Source: Viola odorata
Lineage: Eukaryota; Streptophyta; Magnoliopsida; Malpighiales; Violaceae
Reading direction: 5' to 3'
Assembly (NCBI GenBank): GCA_963691705.1
Contig: OY829540.1
Coordinates: 46,660,158 to 46,724,157 of the forward strand
Length of the DNA stretch: 64,000 nt
In this document: positions 1-10,219 of the stretch, in pieces
Layout of the letters: each line of letters opens with the position of its first letter
Numbering within the stretch: position 1 is the first letter of the stretch
The notes under the pieces: generated by a model
Database searches by the model: none
Told to the model about the DNA's origin: nothing
What the model saw: only the letters and a program-made list of their open reading frames with translations
Translations under genes and position numbers: made by a program

Positions 1-55
1 AAAGAGGAGACAACAACAAGAAAAACAAGGAAAGGCCCAGGCACCATCGCTAGCG

Positions 56-2184
56 TTAGGTTCTCTCCCTCGAAGGGTCAGAAGAACTGTTGCCACCTTT
101 GCTAATCTCACCCATCACGATAGATATGTAATCAGCTACCTGGGCCGGATCCGAAGGGTTACCTTTGAAGCGGGCCGCAAATCCAGAAATGAAGGCCTCC
201 AGAACCCTCTTCCTCCATAACTCTTCCTTTAATGACGCCCTAGCAGACCCCTCATCTCGAGCAAGTATCTCGTCGCGGAGAAAGAGATTTTTCTTCTTTT
301 CTAGCGCCAATTCCACTTCCAGAACCTCTACCTTAGCTTTCCCGATAGATTTTTCTCTGTCCAACTCTATTTGGGACGATTCGCAAAGACGCGTCAGCAA
401 CCTAGAGTGCTCCACCGCCTTTTCAAGCTGCACCCTTGCAACACACAATGCGCTGGAAAAATTACGTGACTCGCGATCGTTAATTTTGAATTGATAATTC
501 AGATGACGGAAGAAGTCCAGAGAATCATTCAGAACATGGCGAAAACGTGCCGAGGGAAGGAGTTGAAGAAATTCCTCTTTCTCTTTTTTGGAACTCAGCA
601 TCTCCCCTATCAAGGTTGCAGTAAACTCATCTCAAGAAAAAGGTTGGGGAACCCCGACAGCGGGAAGGGCATCAAAGCAGAACCCTGAAAGATTCATACG
701 ATAGGCCGGGACCCCGTCAGGACCGCCACAGGCAAGATTGATCGAGGGAGGTGGAGAAGAGCCCTGAGAAAAAGTACTCTTGAAAGGAGTGAAAAACAGC
801 TGCGGAGTAACCATAGGCGGTAGCTCAGCAGTTGAATCCGCCACAGGAGGTGTGACCACTACGTCAGGAATACAATGAGCAATCGGAGAATCGGGAGCGT
901 CAGATATGGGAGGAGGACATTCCATCGGTAGGCCCTCTCCCTCAGAAGAACAAGTTTTTTCCAATGCCCTAGCGGCTCCCGTTGGCTGAGAGGCGCCTGC
1001 CTCAGATGAAACAGCAGGCGTAGAAACAGTTGCCACATCCACAGGAGATGTCCCGGTAGCTTGTCCATTAGTGGCCACTCGAAGTTTTTTCCGACGCTGG
1101 GAAGCAGCAAGGGAAGAAGCGTGGCAAAGGTCTGACTTAGCATCCGCATCCTCATCATCGCTAGTAATTACCGTCATTGCGACAGGGCTGGAGTCCGTCC
1201 TCTTGCGGCGCTCCGGTAGCCAATTTTCCACAAAACGAGAAGTTCGCACAGAGCTAACGGGTCTTCGCCCTCCCCGGGCAACCGTCTTAGTTCTCTTCCT
1301 CGGAGGAGGAATGCTACCCCGACTAGAGCCCTCGGCTGAAGGTGAGGCCGGTAAAGTTTGAAGCGGCATTACGTTCAGAGGAGTACCAGTGTCACCTGGG
1401 AATCAACCGTTAGCTTCTTATAGCAAACAAAGCGTGCGAGGACCAAAGTAAAGAAAATATGGAAAGAAATAGGCTCACCCATAACGCACTCTTTCAGAGG
1501 TTTGAACAGAGCAAAGGCACGAATGCGGTAGTGGGTATTCTCGTCTAACAAAGCGTTAGCCTGGTCCAACTCAGTTCTGGACAAAATCGCGGGATTTGTC
1601 CAAACGGGACCTATTAGTTCCTGATTGAAATTGATACGCCACAAACGTGACGGTAGCTCCAGAACAAAGAAGCTGCTCTTCAAATCAGCTACACCCTTCT
1701 TGAAGCCGTGAAAACGTTGCCAAAACGACTGCACGAGCGCATCATCCCACCGGGGAGTAATCTCGATTAAACAATTGTGGCAAATCATGCTAAAGAATTT
1801 GCGAAACAAAGTGATAGATGGGGTAAAAATGTTCTTCAACTCGCAAGTGCGAAGAAAAGCATAAACCGCACACCAAGAGGAAGGAGTTATCTGGGCAGGA
1901 TTAAGGCTATACTCCCGCAGCAGAGTTAATATCGACTCATGAACGGAAAAGCGGAAACCATAAAGGAACATTTTAAAATAAAGAAGCCTACTGTAGCCCC
2001 ACCCTGGATTATGAAGCCGCATATCACTTCCGGGAATAGAAGGCTCATGCCCAGGAGGAAAGGTAATACCATGTTCCTCCAATTCGGATTTCAGAACCAC
2101 ATCGCAGGTAAAAATACTCGGTGATTGGGCGACCTCGGGATCCATGGGCCTAGAGATAATCTGGCGAGGTCTATTCTTAGCCAT
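56..2184 (-). pseudogene. Antisense gene a of T1: PF04195-like protein, spliced, one nonsense codon
   Basis: The start is the ATG at 2184 (MAKNRPRQ). Exon 1 runs 2184-1479 and encodes a region resembling the plant 'putative gypsy type transposon' domain (PF04195), including FKMFLYGFRFSVHESI and LNPAQITPSSW. An 83-bp intron (1478-1396, GTGAGC...CCCAG) is needed to join exon 2 in frame. Exon 2 (1395-56) encodes a Ser/Pro-rich stretch with a basic PPPRKRTKTVARGGRRP cluster that could be a nuclear signal, an acidic TSDDEDAD patch, and a C-terminal heptad-rich coiled coil. A single in-frame TGA near 632 separates the last 190 codons. The gene is antisense to its element. Its function is unknown, and the domain name is by motif recognition only. 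Confidence 0.72.
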
Positions 2185-2677
2185 AGCAAACCAACAAAAA
2201 AGGAAATCTGAGAAGGGACGAATTGATACCTTAAAGGAGAAGAATCGCAGAGAAATCGGCAGACAGTGACGAGCGGCCGAAGAGGTATTCGGGGAAGAAG
2301 ACGAAGGAAGACAAAAAGGAAAATTCGAAGTGAGGGCAAAAGTTTTGAGAAAATGGAGAATGACCCCTCTTAAAGGATAAAAATGCCACCGCATTAAATG
2401 AGTCACTAATCGGGCAAAGACGCGTGTAAAAGAAGTTGGCCGCGTGGAAGCGCATTAAAGAAATTTGAAAAAAGAGGTTATTTGTCGAGACTCCCCAAAA
2501 GGGCGACAGTGTTGACCCAGTCAGAGTAACCGCGAAGCAATTGCCTCAGTCAGGCCAACCGCTTGCGTTAGCTATCACCAAGAACCAGCAGGCTAACAGA
2601 AATAACGATAAAAAAGGAAAGGCAGAAAGCATCATTTTATTCATAAAACGCCAATAGGCGGGTACAACGCAAAATGG

Positions 2678-3100
2678 CTAATCCTCATCAGGCCAGTAAA
2701 TGCCATGGTGATAAACCCCGTCATCATCAAGGAATGGCATCTTCCCGTCAGCATTCGGGACAGGCTGGTCTGCCTCCCTTTCTGGGCAGGACCCTGACGG
2801 GACTGACTTTTCTTTGACACTCGAATCTGCCAACCCCGCACCAGCACTGGTGGGAAAATCCTCGTTCAGTGAGCAATCAGGGGAAGAAAAATGTTTGCCA
2901 CCCTCTTAGATAGCAGAACCAGAAGAAGCCAAAGTCGCGAAGGGCGTCTTGAAAGTTCGTCTCCCCTGTCTCTTATGACCCTTTCGGTGGACCGGAGGCC
3001 TCCATGGTGGCGAAGGAGGGGGATGATCTGAGTCCGGCGAAGTCGGGGGAGTCGGCAAGGAGTCGCGATCCATGGAACTTAAGAAATAAAAATCTGCCAT
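2678..3100 (-). pseudogene. Antisense gene b of T1: SP/TP-rich small protein, one in-frame stop
   Basis: The ATG at 3100 (MADFYFLSS) opens a frame of about 140 codons that ends with YWPDED and a TAG. A single TAA (about 2906-2908) interrupts it, so this copy is a near-intact pseudogene unless read through. The N-terminus has PTPPTSPDSDHPPPSPPW, followed by a basic stretch (HRKGHKRQGRR) and a polar tail with a DDDG acidic patch. Homologous frames lie at 37606-38093 and 52219-52643, in the same order relative to gene c. I recognise no known family. The SP/TP repeats resemble proline-directed kinase targets, but that is only inference. Confidence 0.65.
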
Positions 3101-3166
3101 GTGACCTGCAAAAGCAAAAAAGAAGGAAAAGGATGAAGATGAATAGGAAAGGGAAACCAAACTCCC

Positions 3167-3174
3167 TTATATAG
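3167..3174 (-). promoter_or_regulatory. TATA box of antisense gene b (T1)
   Basis: CTATATAA on the - strand, about 67 bp upstream of the gene b ATG. The T3 copy has the same motif and flank (GGCTATATAA) at nearly the same distance. Confidence 0.5.
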
Positions 3175-3588
3175 CCGAGTAAGCACTTCGGTCCCTGAAA
3201 AATCAATTAAGACGCTTGGGAAAAATAACTGCAATTGCAGAATCCGATCCGCCACAGGCACATCTGCTCGTTGAACGCACCAATCAAAGGGCACCAAAGA
3301 ACCGCCCAACCACCTGCCACTGAAAAGACGACCCTGCAACAGTCAAGACAGATCATTCATTGCTAATTCCCGGAACACGACCACTGCAATACAATGTCCC
3401 GAGGAAGACCCATTTTCAGTTGGGCTCATGACAAATATTTCCAACCAATAAAGCAAGCAACCAAGCAAGAAAAAAGAGAAGACTTGGGAAAAAGCAGAGA
3501 CAATTATTTATTTATGGCCAGGTCGCCTTAGCGTTCAAATATGTACAAGAAACATAAGAAAAATAGTGAGAAGAAGTGAAGCCAGCGG

Positions 3589-3972
3589 TCAGATATTGGA
3601 CCCCGCATCATCTTCCCCTGGCACAACGGGAACCTCCCTTAAAGCGTCAGCAACGGAGGTCAGTTCGGAAGAGCAAGCTCTCATGCCCTTTAGGCAGTAG
3701 GCCAGCAGATCTTTCCTCTGCTGCAGCATCGAGGCCACCACATCAAGGTGGGCACTGATAGTGGCCAGTTTCGCCAAACTCTCTAGGGGATTAAAATCCT
3801 CCAGAGTTATTCCCAGCTGTCTAGACAAAATAGGGGTTATCACCCCCTGCAACTCCAGGACATCCTCGGAGGTCTTGGTGATCATCCTTTCCAGGAAGCC
3901 GATATCACCCTCAGTAAGATTCTTCAGGGTCAGAGTCTTAGAGATCAGGAAATTGCGAGTCAGTTCATCCAT
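3589..3972 (-). CDS. Antisense gene c of T1: intact 127-aa protein of unknown family
   Basis: The frame is intact from the ATG at 3972 (MDELTRNFLISKTLTLKNLT) to the stop at 3589. The start is chosen because all three copies of this family align from M/I-D-(E/D)-(L/V)-T. The protein appears largely helical, with ILSRQ, LEDFNPLESLAKLA, MLQQRKDLLAYCLKGMRACSSELTSVADALRE and an acidic ending (EDDAGSN). No signal peptide, membrane segment or Cys/His motif is seen. It is the antisense gene nearest the 3' LTR, about 200 bp from it. Conserved reading frames in three divergent elements (here, 38515-38901 and 51294-51683) suggest it was a real protein gene. The function is unknown. Confidence 0.7.
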   Translation of the reverse strand: MDELTRNFLISKTLTLKNLTEGDIGFLERMITKTSEDVLELQGVITPILSRQLGITLEDFNPLESLAKLATISAHLDVVASMLQQRKDLLAYCLKGMRACSSELTSVADALREVPVVPGEDDAGSNI

Positions 3973-4032
3973 GGCGGAATATGAAAAGAAAGAACGTGAA
4001 AAATGCGAAGAAACTGGCACAGAGAAACCTCT

Positions 4033-4040
4033 GATTTATA
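4033..4040 (-). promoter_or_regulatory. TATA box of antisense gene c (T1)
   Basis: TATAAATC on the - strand, about 60 bp upstream of the gene c ATG. T3 (TATAAATA) and T4 (TATAAATG) have equivalents at about 82 and 68 bp. Confidence 0.5.
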
Positions 4041-4167
4041 GATTCTGACAAAAAACCGTCAGGACCATCTTCTGAGGCAAACCCGCCCCGGTACTTAGAG
4101 GGACTCTCCGTAAGAGAAGGAACGTTAGCCCTTGGTAAACACTCGGGCTCATTTTCAGTTGGGCTTA

Positions 4168-4738
4168 TGATAACAATTCACCTAAAAGAAAGGGTATTTT
4201 CGTCTATCACTCGGTGGGAAGAGGCATAGCTACTGTTTCGCACCACCACGGTAGGGACAAGATTGCTACCTTCCCCAAAGGCTAACGCTACAAAGGCTAA
4301 CGGGGCCCTACCGGCTCCTCTCATGGACCTCATGCTTGGCTCAAGGAGTTATCTCACCCCCAGAGGAAACCACGCGTCAGGATTAACGCTCCGGCCATTA
4401 TCCTACCGTGGCGATATCTACCTATGCACCTACCGCCAAGGTAGCGTATCACGATAAGGGCGAACCACAGACCCTAACGCGAGTGATAGCTTCGTACCCG
4501 TTTACTTGGGCGGGAACACCCCTTTCTTCTATAAATACCTCCCCCACAAAGGAGGCAGGTAAGCGGACTTGACTAGCCTAAACTCTGCCAATTTCAGTAC
4601 ACATACTGACTTAAGCATCGGAGTGTTTCCGCTGGAGACCCCCTCCGGCGCATTGCAGGTACTATGGACCGTCGCGCACACTGATCTGAGAAGAGCTGCT
4701 CCGCCATACATCCTTCGGCAGAAGACAAATTATTATCA
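4168..4738 (+). repeat. 3' LTR of Tat element T1
   Basis: The LTR begins TGATAACAATTC and ends ATTATCA, matching the inverted TGATAA...TTATCA ends of the other Tat LTRs here. Its TATA box (TATAAATAC) starts at 4530. Downstream is the GCATCGGAGTGTTT motif, then a CGCTGGAG-ACCCC-CTCCGGCG hairpin and TTGCAGGT. Length is 571 bp. The sequence just before it (CTCATTTTCAGTTGGGCTTA) is not a normal polypurine tract but is conserved in the other Tat elements. Confidence 0.8.
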
Positions 4739-5371
4739 CCATTATAAGATATGGTTGGCGCCAGAGGGGACTTCATTTCTTGTATTTCTACTACCGACTA
4801 GTGGCTTGATTCAATTTGTAATAATCGATGACGCTTGTCCCGTATTGCTGTTTGTAATACTTTTTTGAACAAATAATCTTTATTCCACTTTTTTGCGTTA
4901 TCTTGTTAGCTACTAGTTCGATTGTCGCTCAGTCGCGTTATCTTGTTTTGAAAATCGATTCTTCTTTTCAGAGCACTTAATGCTCAGGATTTCCTCATTA
5001 ATGCAAAGGAGGAGTCATGATGATCCAAAAGGCACGTGTCAACTTGTAAGGGTGCCAAGGGTTAGCGTGCCCTAGGAATTGGTGAGATCGAAGTGCCTTC
5101 TCACTTCTCAAGAATCGTACTCATTACCTACGCCTGTTCCTTGAGACGCCGTGACGACTGTTACAACTGTCATTTTACTTGACTTCTGAGACTATAAAGC
5201 CTAACACTTGTTTCTTTTTTCCACTTTTGTTATTTTACTCTTTCCATATTCTTCTGAGCCGGCTTCTGTTTCTCCTTTTCATCGTCTGGGCGTTCAGAGT
5301 TCCTCTCCTTAGAAAGGTATTTCTCGTTGGCTCCTGTCGTCTTCTTCATCCTTTTACCCCTTATTTCTGCT
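4739..5371. other. T1/T2 junction and leader of antisense gene a (T2)
   Basis: No gene is seen. The left edge abuts the T1 3' LTR. The rest should be the spacer between genes b and a of T2, whose b, c and 3' LTR are missing, as if T1 inserted here or the region was deleted. A TATA-like TATAAAG lies at 5193 and an AAGGTATTT motif about 50 bp before the gene a ATG. Confidence 0.45.
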
Positions 5372-7657
5372 ATGACTAGGACTTATCGCTCTGAGTCTAA
5401 ATCCATTGACGAGGAAAAGATTAAGAATACCATTAGTAGCTTTACTTATTTAACCGCTCTTAATGAGCATCTAGCTGATCATCATGCTAATATTCCGGAG
5501 GGTTATACGGTCTCCGTTGCCCCTGAATCATTACTCCTGAACAACGTTTTGACCGGTAATCGTAGGATTCTATATGCCCAGATGTTTCATTACAGTTTCT
5601 AGTTTCCTGTTGATTCCTTTGTGAAGCAGTTGCTTACTGCTCTTGATCTGAATCCTGTTCAGTTAACCCCAAACGCATATTGCTGTGTTTATGCCTTTCT
5701 AGAACTTTGCAAGTACAAAGGGATTAACTCTCCTTCCCTTTTGCTGCTTAAGTCTCTCTTCAAACTGTACAGTCATCGGGGTGTGATAGCGATATCGCCC
5801 CGTTATGACGATGACTCGCTTAAGAACTTCACCTGGAAACTCCTTCACCTTGAGTCTTCCATTGAAGATTGGAAAAAAGGAATTTTTTGTTATTGACCTT
5901 CCTGATCAGCCTGACCCTTGGTGGCGATCTGGTTTTAAGCAAGACGTCAAGGATAATGCCTGGGGTCGACGGGAGGCACTTCGCCAGCCTGAGCGAGGCT
6001 GGTTGGACAAGCTACTCCAGTTGGAAATCAGCGTTCATACTCGCAACTTGGCATACGGGATGGACATCCAAGCTTGCATCAGACGTGAGTGTTGCGTTGT
6101 TTTCTTCTTTGTCGTAGTCTGTACTAATGCTAACGTTATCTCATGATTATGCAGCAACCGATCCCAACCGGAAGCTATTGCCGCCGCTGCCGCTGCTACA
6201 CCCGCGGTTAATCCGATTGTACCGCGTGTCTCGTTCAGGCGTCATCTTCCCCAGTTGGTGAGGAATCCACTACTATTCCTCTGGGTGTTCCTGTCGTGTC
6301 TGTTGTCGCCTACCCTGTTCAGGCCTCCTCCTCTAGGGCTCCACCAAAAGGAAAGAGAAAGAAAAGGTAGAGAAGCGTTGCCGCTCTCCCTCCGTCTCTA
6401 GACGCGACAACTTCCTCTGAAGCGTCTGTTAACGATATCGTTGCGGTAAGTGTTTCTTTCATAAATGCATTATCTCCCCCGTTGCCTTTTAATATCATTT
6501 TTGTGTCTTCTCTTATTTTCTTATCCCTCACTTCATTTTTCTCTGTAGGGCACTACCACTGCTTCCACTCTCGCCTCTCCATCAAACAGTATGAACTTGA
6601 GCCACATACTGGCTCGACCTGCGAAGAGGACGCGACTTGTCGCGGGGGGCGCGAGCTCGCTGACGGATCACGCTGATACCGGGGGGGACACAACGTCACC
6701 GTTGACCCCACGATGCCTTCTGGGGATCAATCTTCTGATTTTCTCGGGGGCCTTAGTGGTTTAGGGGCCTTTGAATCCTCACTGCATTCCTTTGACACCT
6801 CGGTTCCTCCCTTTTCCAGTGGTTTGGGCTTCAGCGAAGATTTGTCTGGTTTCTCACCTCACGGTTCCTTCGGACTTCATGTGAGTACTTTTTCTCACCA
6901 ACCTCCATCTCCCTCTACCGTGGTTTTTATTCCTTCTGGCGCCCCGATGCTTCGGCACTTCGGGGGAGGGGTTGTCGCGTCTTATCTCATGGCCGACCTG
7001 AGTTCGATGGGCGAATTCGGTCTTGTCACTCATCAGGTTGACTTTGCCAAACTACGTAGTTCCGGGTTTGCGCCTACCGGGGGTGACAGTTCCGTCGAAG
7101 TTTCTTCTCTCTTGGCTGCCTATGCGTTAACGTCCCCCGAAGAGCGGGAGGCTTTCCTTTCTCGATAGGTAAGTTCATTGCGCTCCAATCTCTTTACTTA
7201 TTTCTCTGAGTTTCATTACTGGGAGGAGCGCATGTCGCATAAGGTCGCTACCCTTTCCGCCTCCTTGGACGGACTTTCTAAGGAGAAAGAGGAGAAAGAG
7301 AGGTTATTGAAGTAACGCCATAATTTACTATTGGCCTTGGCGATGGCCCGGAAGGAACAGAGAGAGGCGCAAGAGTAGGCGTCCGCTGAGAAAACCAGGA
7401 GTGCCGCGTTAGAAAAGGAAAAGACAACATTGATGGCAGAGAAAATGACACTAGAGGGAGAGACGGTAGAGAAATGCATGTGGTATGTTGAGAACACTAC
7501 CGCTATCATGGCCAACTGCTTTTCAGAGATTCATGGAGAAGAGGTGTACCACGGTGATGTCCTTTCTGCCGCTTTCCTGAAGAAGTTCGTGCATCTCATG
7601 GACGAGGCCTTCTTTCAAGCCAAGGCAAAGGGCTACAAGAGTCGGGGAAGTTCGTAG
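5372..7657 (+). pseudogene. Antisense gene a of T2: PF04195-like, multi-exon, degraded
   Basis: The ATG at 5372 (MTRTYRSESK) begins a frame related to gene a of T1, with RRILYAQMFHYSF, LDLNPVQLTPNAYCCVYAFL and ISPRYDDD. Damage includes a TAG at 5600-5602 and a frameshift in the A-run near 5880. An intron (6085-6154, GTGAGT...TGCAG) lies at the position of the T1 intron. A second likely intron is 6446-6548 (GTAAGT...TGTAG). The middle (6713-7168) is Ser/Gly-rich. The end (about 7210-7657) is a broken coiled coil with EKEEKERLL and a folded-looking tail. It runs opposite to its host element. Function unknown. Confidence 0.62.
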
Positions 7658-8385
7658 GGTCAGCCTACGCCAAGCGTTATCGCTCTGTTTGTTGCTCAAG
7701 AGTCGTCCATTTTTGTCCTTGTCTCTTGAACCTTAAAATTTTAGACTTTTGTAACCCTTCTGGGGTATTTATGAACAACCATACATTCGGCTTCATAATT
7801 TCGTTTGCTGCTAATTTCCTTCCCTTATTGAGTTGTGACGATGGGTGCGTCGGGAGATATCGCGACATGACCTTTGCATGCGCATTTCAATTATCACTCA
7901 GTAGATAACCTTCAAGATAATGGACTTATAGAAGAGAAGTGCAATTTTCGCTGCTCCCAGCTTCCCGCAATATATAGCGCATAATCGCGTTATCGTAGAT
8001 GTCCTCAACTGATGGATCAGAATGACTTGTAGATAGATTCTGACGTCTCCCTTTCTATGGGAATATTGCGAGAGAGACATAATATCTGCATCGTTTAAAT
8101 CACATTTCCCAAGCCACGATAACGAGAGAATCAATCTCCTCGTTGTCTGAACAATATCTCTGCACATTCTTAATTAGAAGTCATTAGTAAAACGACATGT
8201 ATTAGTCAGACAATAATTAACCGTAAGAGTCTTTACGCCTCTGACTCGGGTGTTGTCGCTGCTGTCGCTCATATCACTTTCTCCACCAGCTATCTTCACC
8301 AGGGATTTCCCATCTGGCTACTTGCTGGGATTTTGTGATTCTTCGCGTTTCCCTATTTCCACGATCGCCCTGGAAAGTGCCTCAT
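7658..8385. other. Spacer between antisense gene a and the T2 minisatellite
   Basis: No convincing gene. It shares short words with the T4 spacer near 50700 (CTGCACATTCTTA), which suggests a Tat internal untranslated region. Nothing else was recognised. Confidence 0.35.
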
Positions 8386-8850
8386 CACAAGGCTAGGTTT
8401 TCACTTTCAGGCTTTGATCTCGCATCCCAGAATCGTGCCCTCACTTAGGGAGCCGTCTGTATTAGCCCGGTTATCACAAGGATAGGATTTTCACTTCCAA
8501 GATGGAGTTACTATCTCTCTAGGGCGTGCCTCTTCCTAGTGAGCCATCTACACTAGACCGGTTATTACCAAGGATAGGACTTTTCACTCCCAGAGATGTC
8601 GGGACGTGCCTCATCTTAATGGGCCGTCTATGTTAGCCCGGTTTGCCACAAGGATAAGACTTTTCACTCCCGAGGGTGTCGGGACGTGCCTCGTCTCCAT
8701 GGCCCACCCGTGCTAGTGTGGTTGTCACGAGGATAGGACTTTTCACTCCCAACACTAGTTTTTAGGTATGCTAGGGCGTGCCCTCACTTAGTGAGCCGTC
8801 TGATCAGGACCGGCCGTCACAAGGATAGGACTTTTCACTCTTGGTACCCT
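8386..8850 (-). repeat. Imperfect 80-90 bp minisatellite between pol and the antisense genes of T2
   Basis: Five full units and one partial unit start at about 8386, 8472, 8562, 8645, 8725 and 8816. Each carries CACAAGGATAGGACTTTTCA, then (in the full units) a GCGTGCC/ACGTGCC word and a GGGCCGTCT-like word, and most end in CCGGTT. Units differ by substitutions and small indels. The array lies just beyond the 3' end of pol. Confidence 0.75.
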
Positions 8851-8952
8851 TTATTATCTACACACAATCAGTCACAAAACACACAAGAATATTCTCTATT
8901 CGAGCGTTAGCACAAGTCAGGGCTGAGATTAATGAAAGGTGCAGAAAATGTG

Positions 8953-9339
8953 TCAGACTCTAGCATGGTATAGTTTCAAACGAGCTACGTTCCAAGAGTT
9001 AGGTAAGGAGTACCGTCGAGTGTTTCCAGGTGATATACTCCCTTTACGATAACGCGGGTGACGCGGTATGGGCCATCCCAGTTCGGGCTGAGTTTCCACA
9101 TACGCTGTCCAGCGGCTCGTTTGTCTCTAAGCACCAGGTCGCCTGCTTTCAACAGGCGTTCTTTGACGCGCCTGTTGTGACAACGCGCCATCCTTTGCTT
9201 ATAATGAAGTGTTTTCAGAAGAGCTTCCTCCTGCCGTTGTGGTCAGCATCGAGGTTAGCCCGTAGCCTCTCCTCATTCGTTTCTTCCCTGAAGTATGCCA
9301 CTCGCAGACTCATAGTACCGATTTTTACCGGTGTGACGG
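8953..9339 (-). pseudogene. Integrase C-terminal part of T2 pol (separated fragment)
   Basis: This is the last part of the T2 integrase. It reads GTMSLRVAYFREETNEERLR, then MARCHNRRVKERLLKAGDLV and NWDGPYRVTRVIVKGVYHLE, the usual end of gypsy integrases. A frameshift near 9000 moves the ending NSWNVARLKLYHARV into another frame, stopping at about 8953. It continues directly from the core at 13081-13687 when the nested element and one target-site copy are removed. Confidence 0.8.
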
Positions 9340-10205
9340 TGATACGATCCCAGGATGTATCATGCATGGCACATCGTATGTTAGTAACAAGCAGATGAAC
9401 ACGTAAATGGTGTCCGATTTGAGAGAACAGAGTCTTGATGTAAACTTCAAGATGCTAGCTTCCCTTTGGGACACGTTTCAGATCAATCGGACGGATGAAT
9501 CAAAAATTATGCTCGTTGAGATTTCCCTGTGCAGAATGGACGTGATTACGCCCTATCCCAGCGTAATTACGTCAAGACCAGTAGCATCGAGCTCCAGCTG
9601 ATGTGATCACGCCACACACTCGATGTAATCACGTCCTGGCAGTTCCAGATTGCGCCAAAAAGGGAATTATGGATTTATTATGGTTTTTCCTGATTTGGTG
9701 ATTTCTATGCTTTATTAGTTATGGATTTATTTAATTAGTTTCCTTATTAATTAGCTAAATTAGTTTAGATTTATTTTAATTACTTAATTAGAAGTTCTAT
9801 TAGGAGAAGGTTTCCTATTGTAAGGATTTAGGGGTTTCTCGTATTTAAAGGAGCCACCTTCTTCATTATTATGCACGTTATATTGAAAAAAAAAAACCAG
9901 AGAGTTTTCTCAATTGTTCTTCGCGAACCTTGTCCCTCTTTGAGTCCGGATACTCGATTAGGATAGCAAGTAAAACCCGAACATCCACTCCATTGAATCG
10001 TAGCTCTAGTTTGGCTAATACAGGATATTAGCAGGGTTAGAGATTGTTTCAAGAACCTCATTCGATAAGTTTAGGTTGGCTAATACACGGATATTAGCAG
10101 GGTTAAACAGTCGTATTGAGTTATCATTCTTCCGCATCGAAATCCAAGCCTAGAACTAGATCGGGAATTACTCGTTACGTATCCTACGCAACTAGGATCG
10201 TATCA
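9340..10205 (+). repeat. 5' LTR of nested gag-only element
   Basis: Terminal inverted repeats are exact: TGATACGATCC and GGATCGTATCA. A TATA-like TATTTAAAGG lies at about 9840. The upstream half has four related ACG-core motifs (about 9540-9632). It matches 12217-13080 throughout. Confidence 0.92.
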
Positions 10206-10207
10206 GT

Positions 10208-10219
10208 TGGTAGCGGAGC
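10208..10219 (+). promoter_or_regulatory. Primer-binding site of nested element
   Basis: TGGTAGCGGAGC sits 2 bp after the 5' LTR. It resembles the initiator-Met PBS TGGTATCAGAGC with three differences. The tRNA is not certain. Confidence 0.5.

Larger units (their letters stand above)
1..4738 (+). mobile_element. Ty3/gypsy Tat-lineage element T1, 3' portion
   Basis: This is the right end of a + strand Tat-like LTR retrotransposon whose gag-pol lies left of the window. It contains three genes on the - strand (c, b, a, read from the LTR outward) followed by a 3' LTR at 4168-4738. The assignment follows from T3 (32697-39663), where the same antisense genes lie between pol and a + oriented 3' LTR. 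The 5 bp after the LTR (CCATT) would be the target-site duplication, but the left copy is outside the window. Confidence 0.75.
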
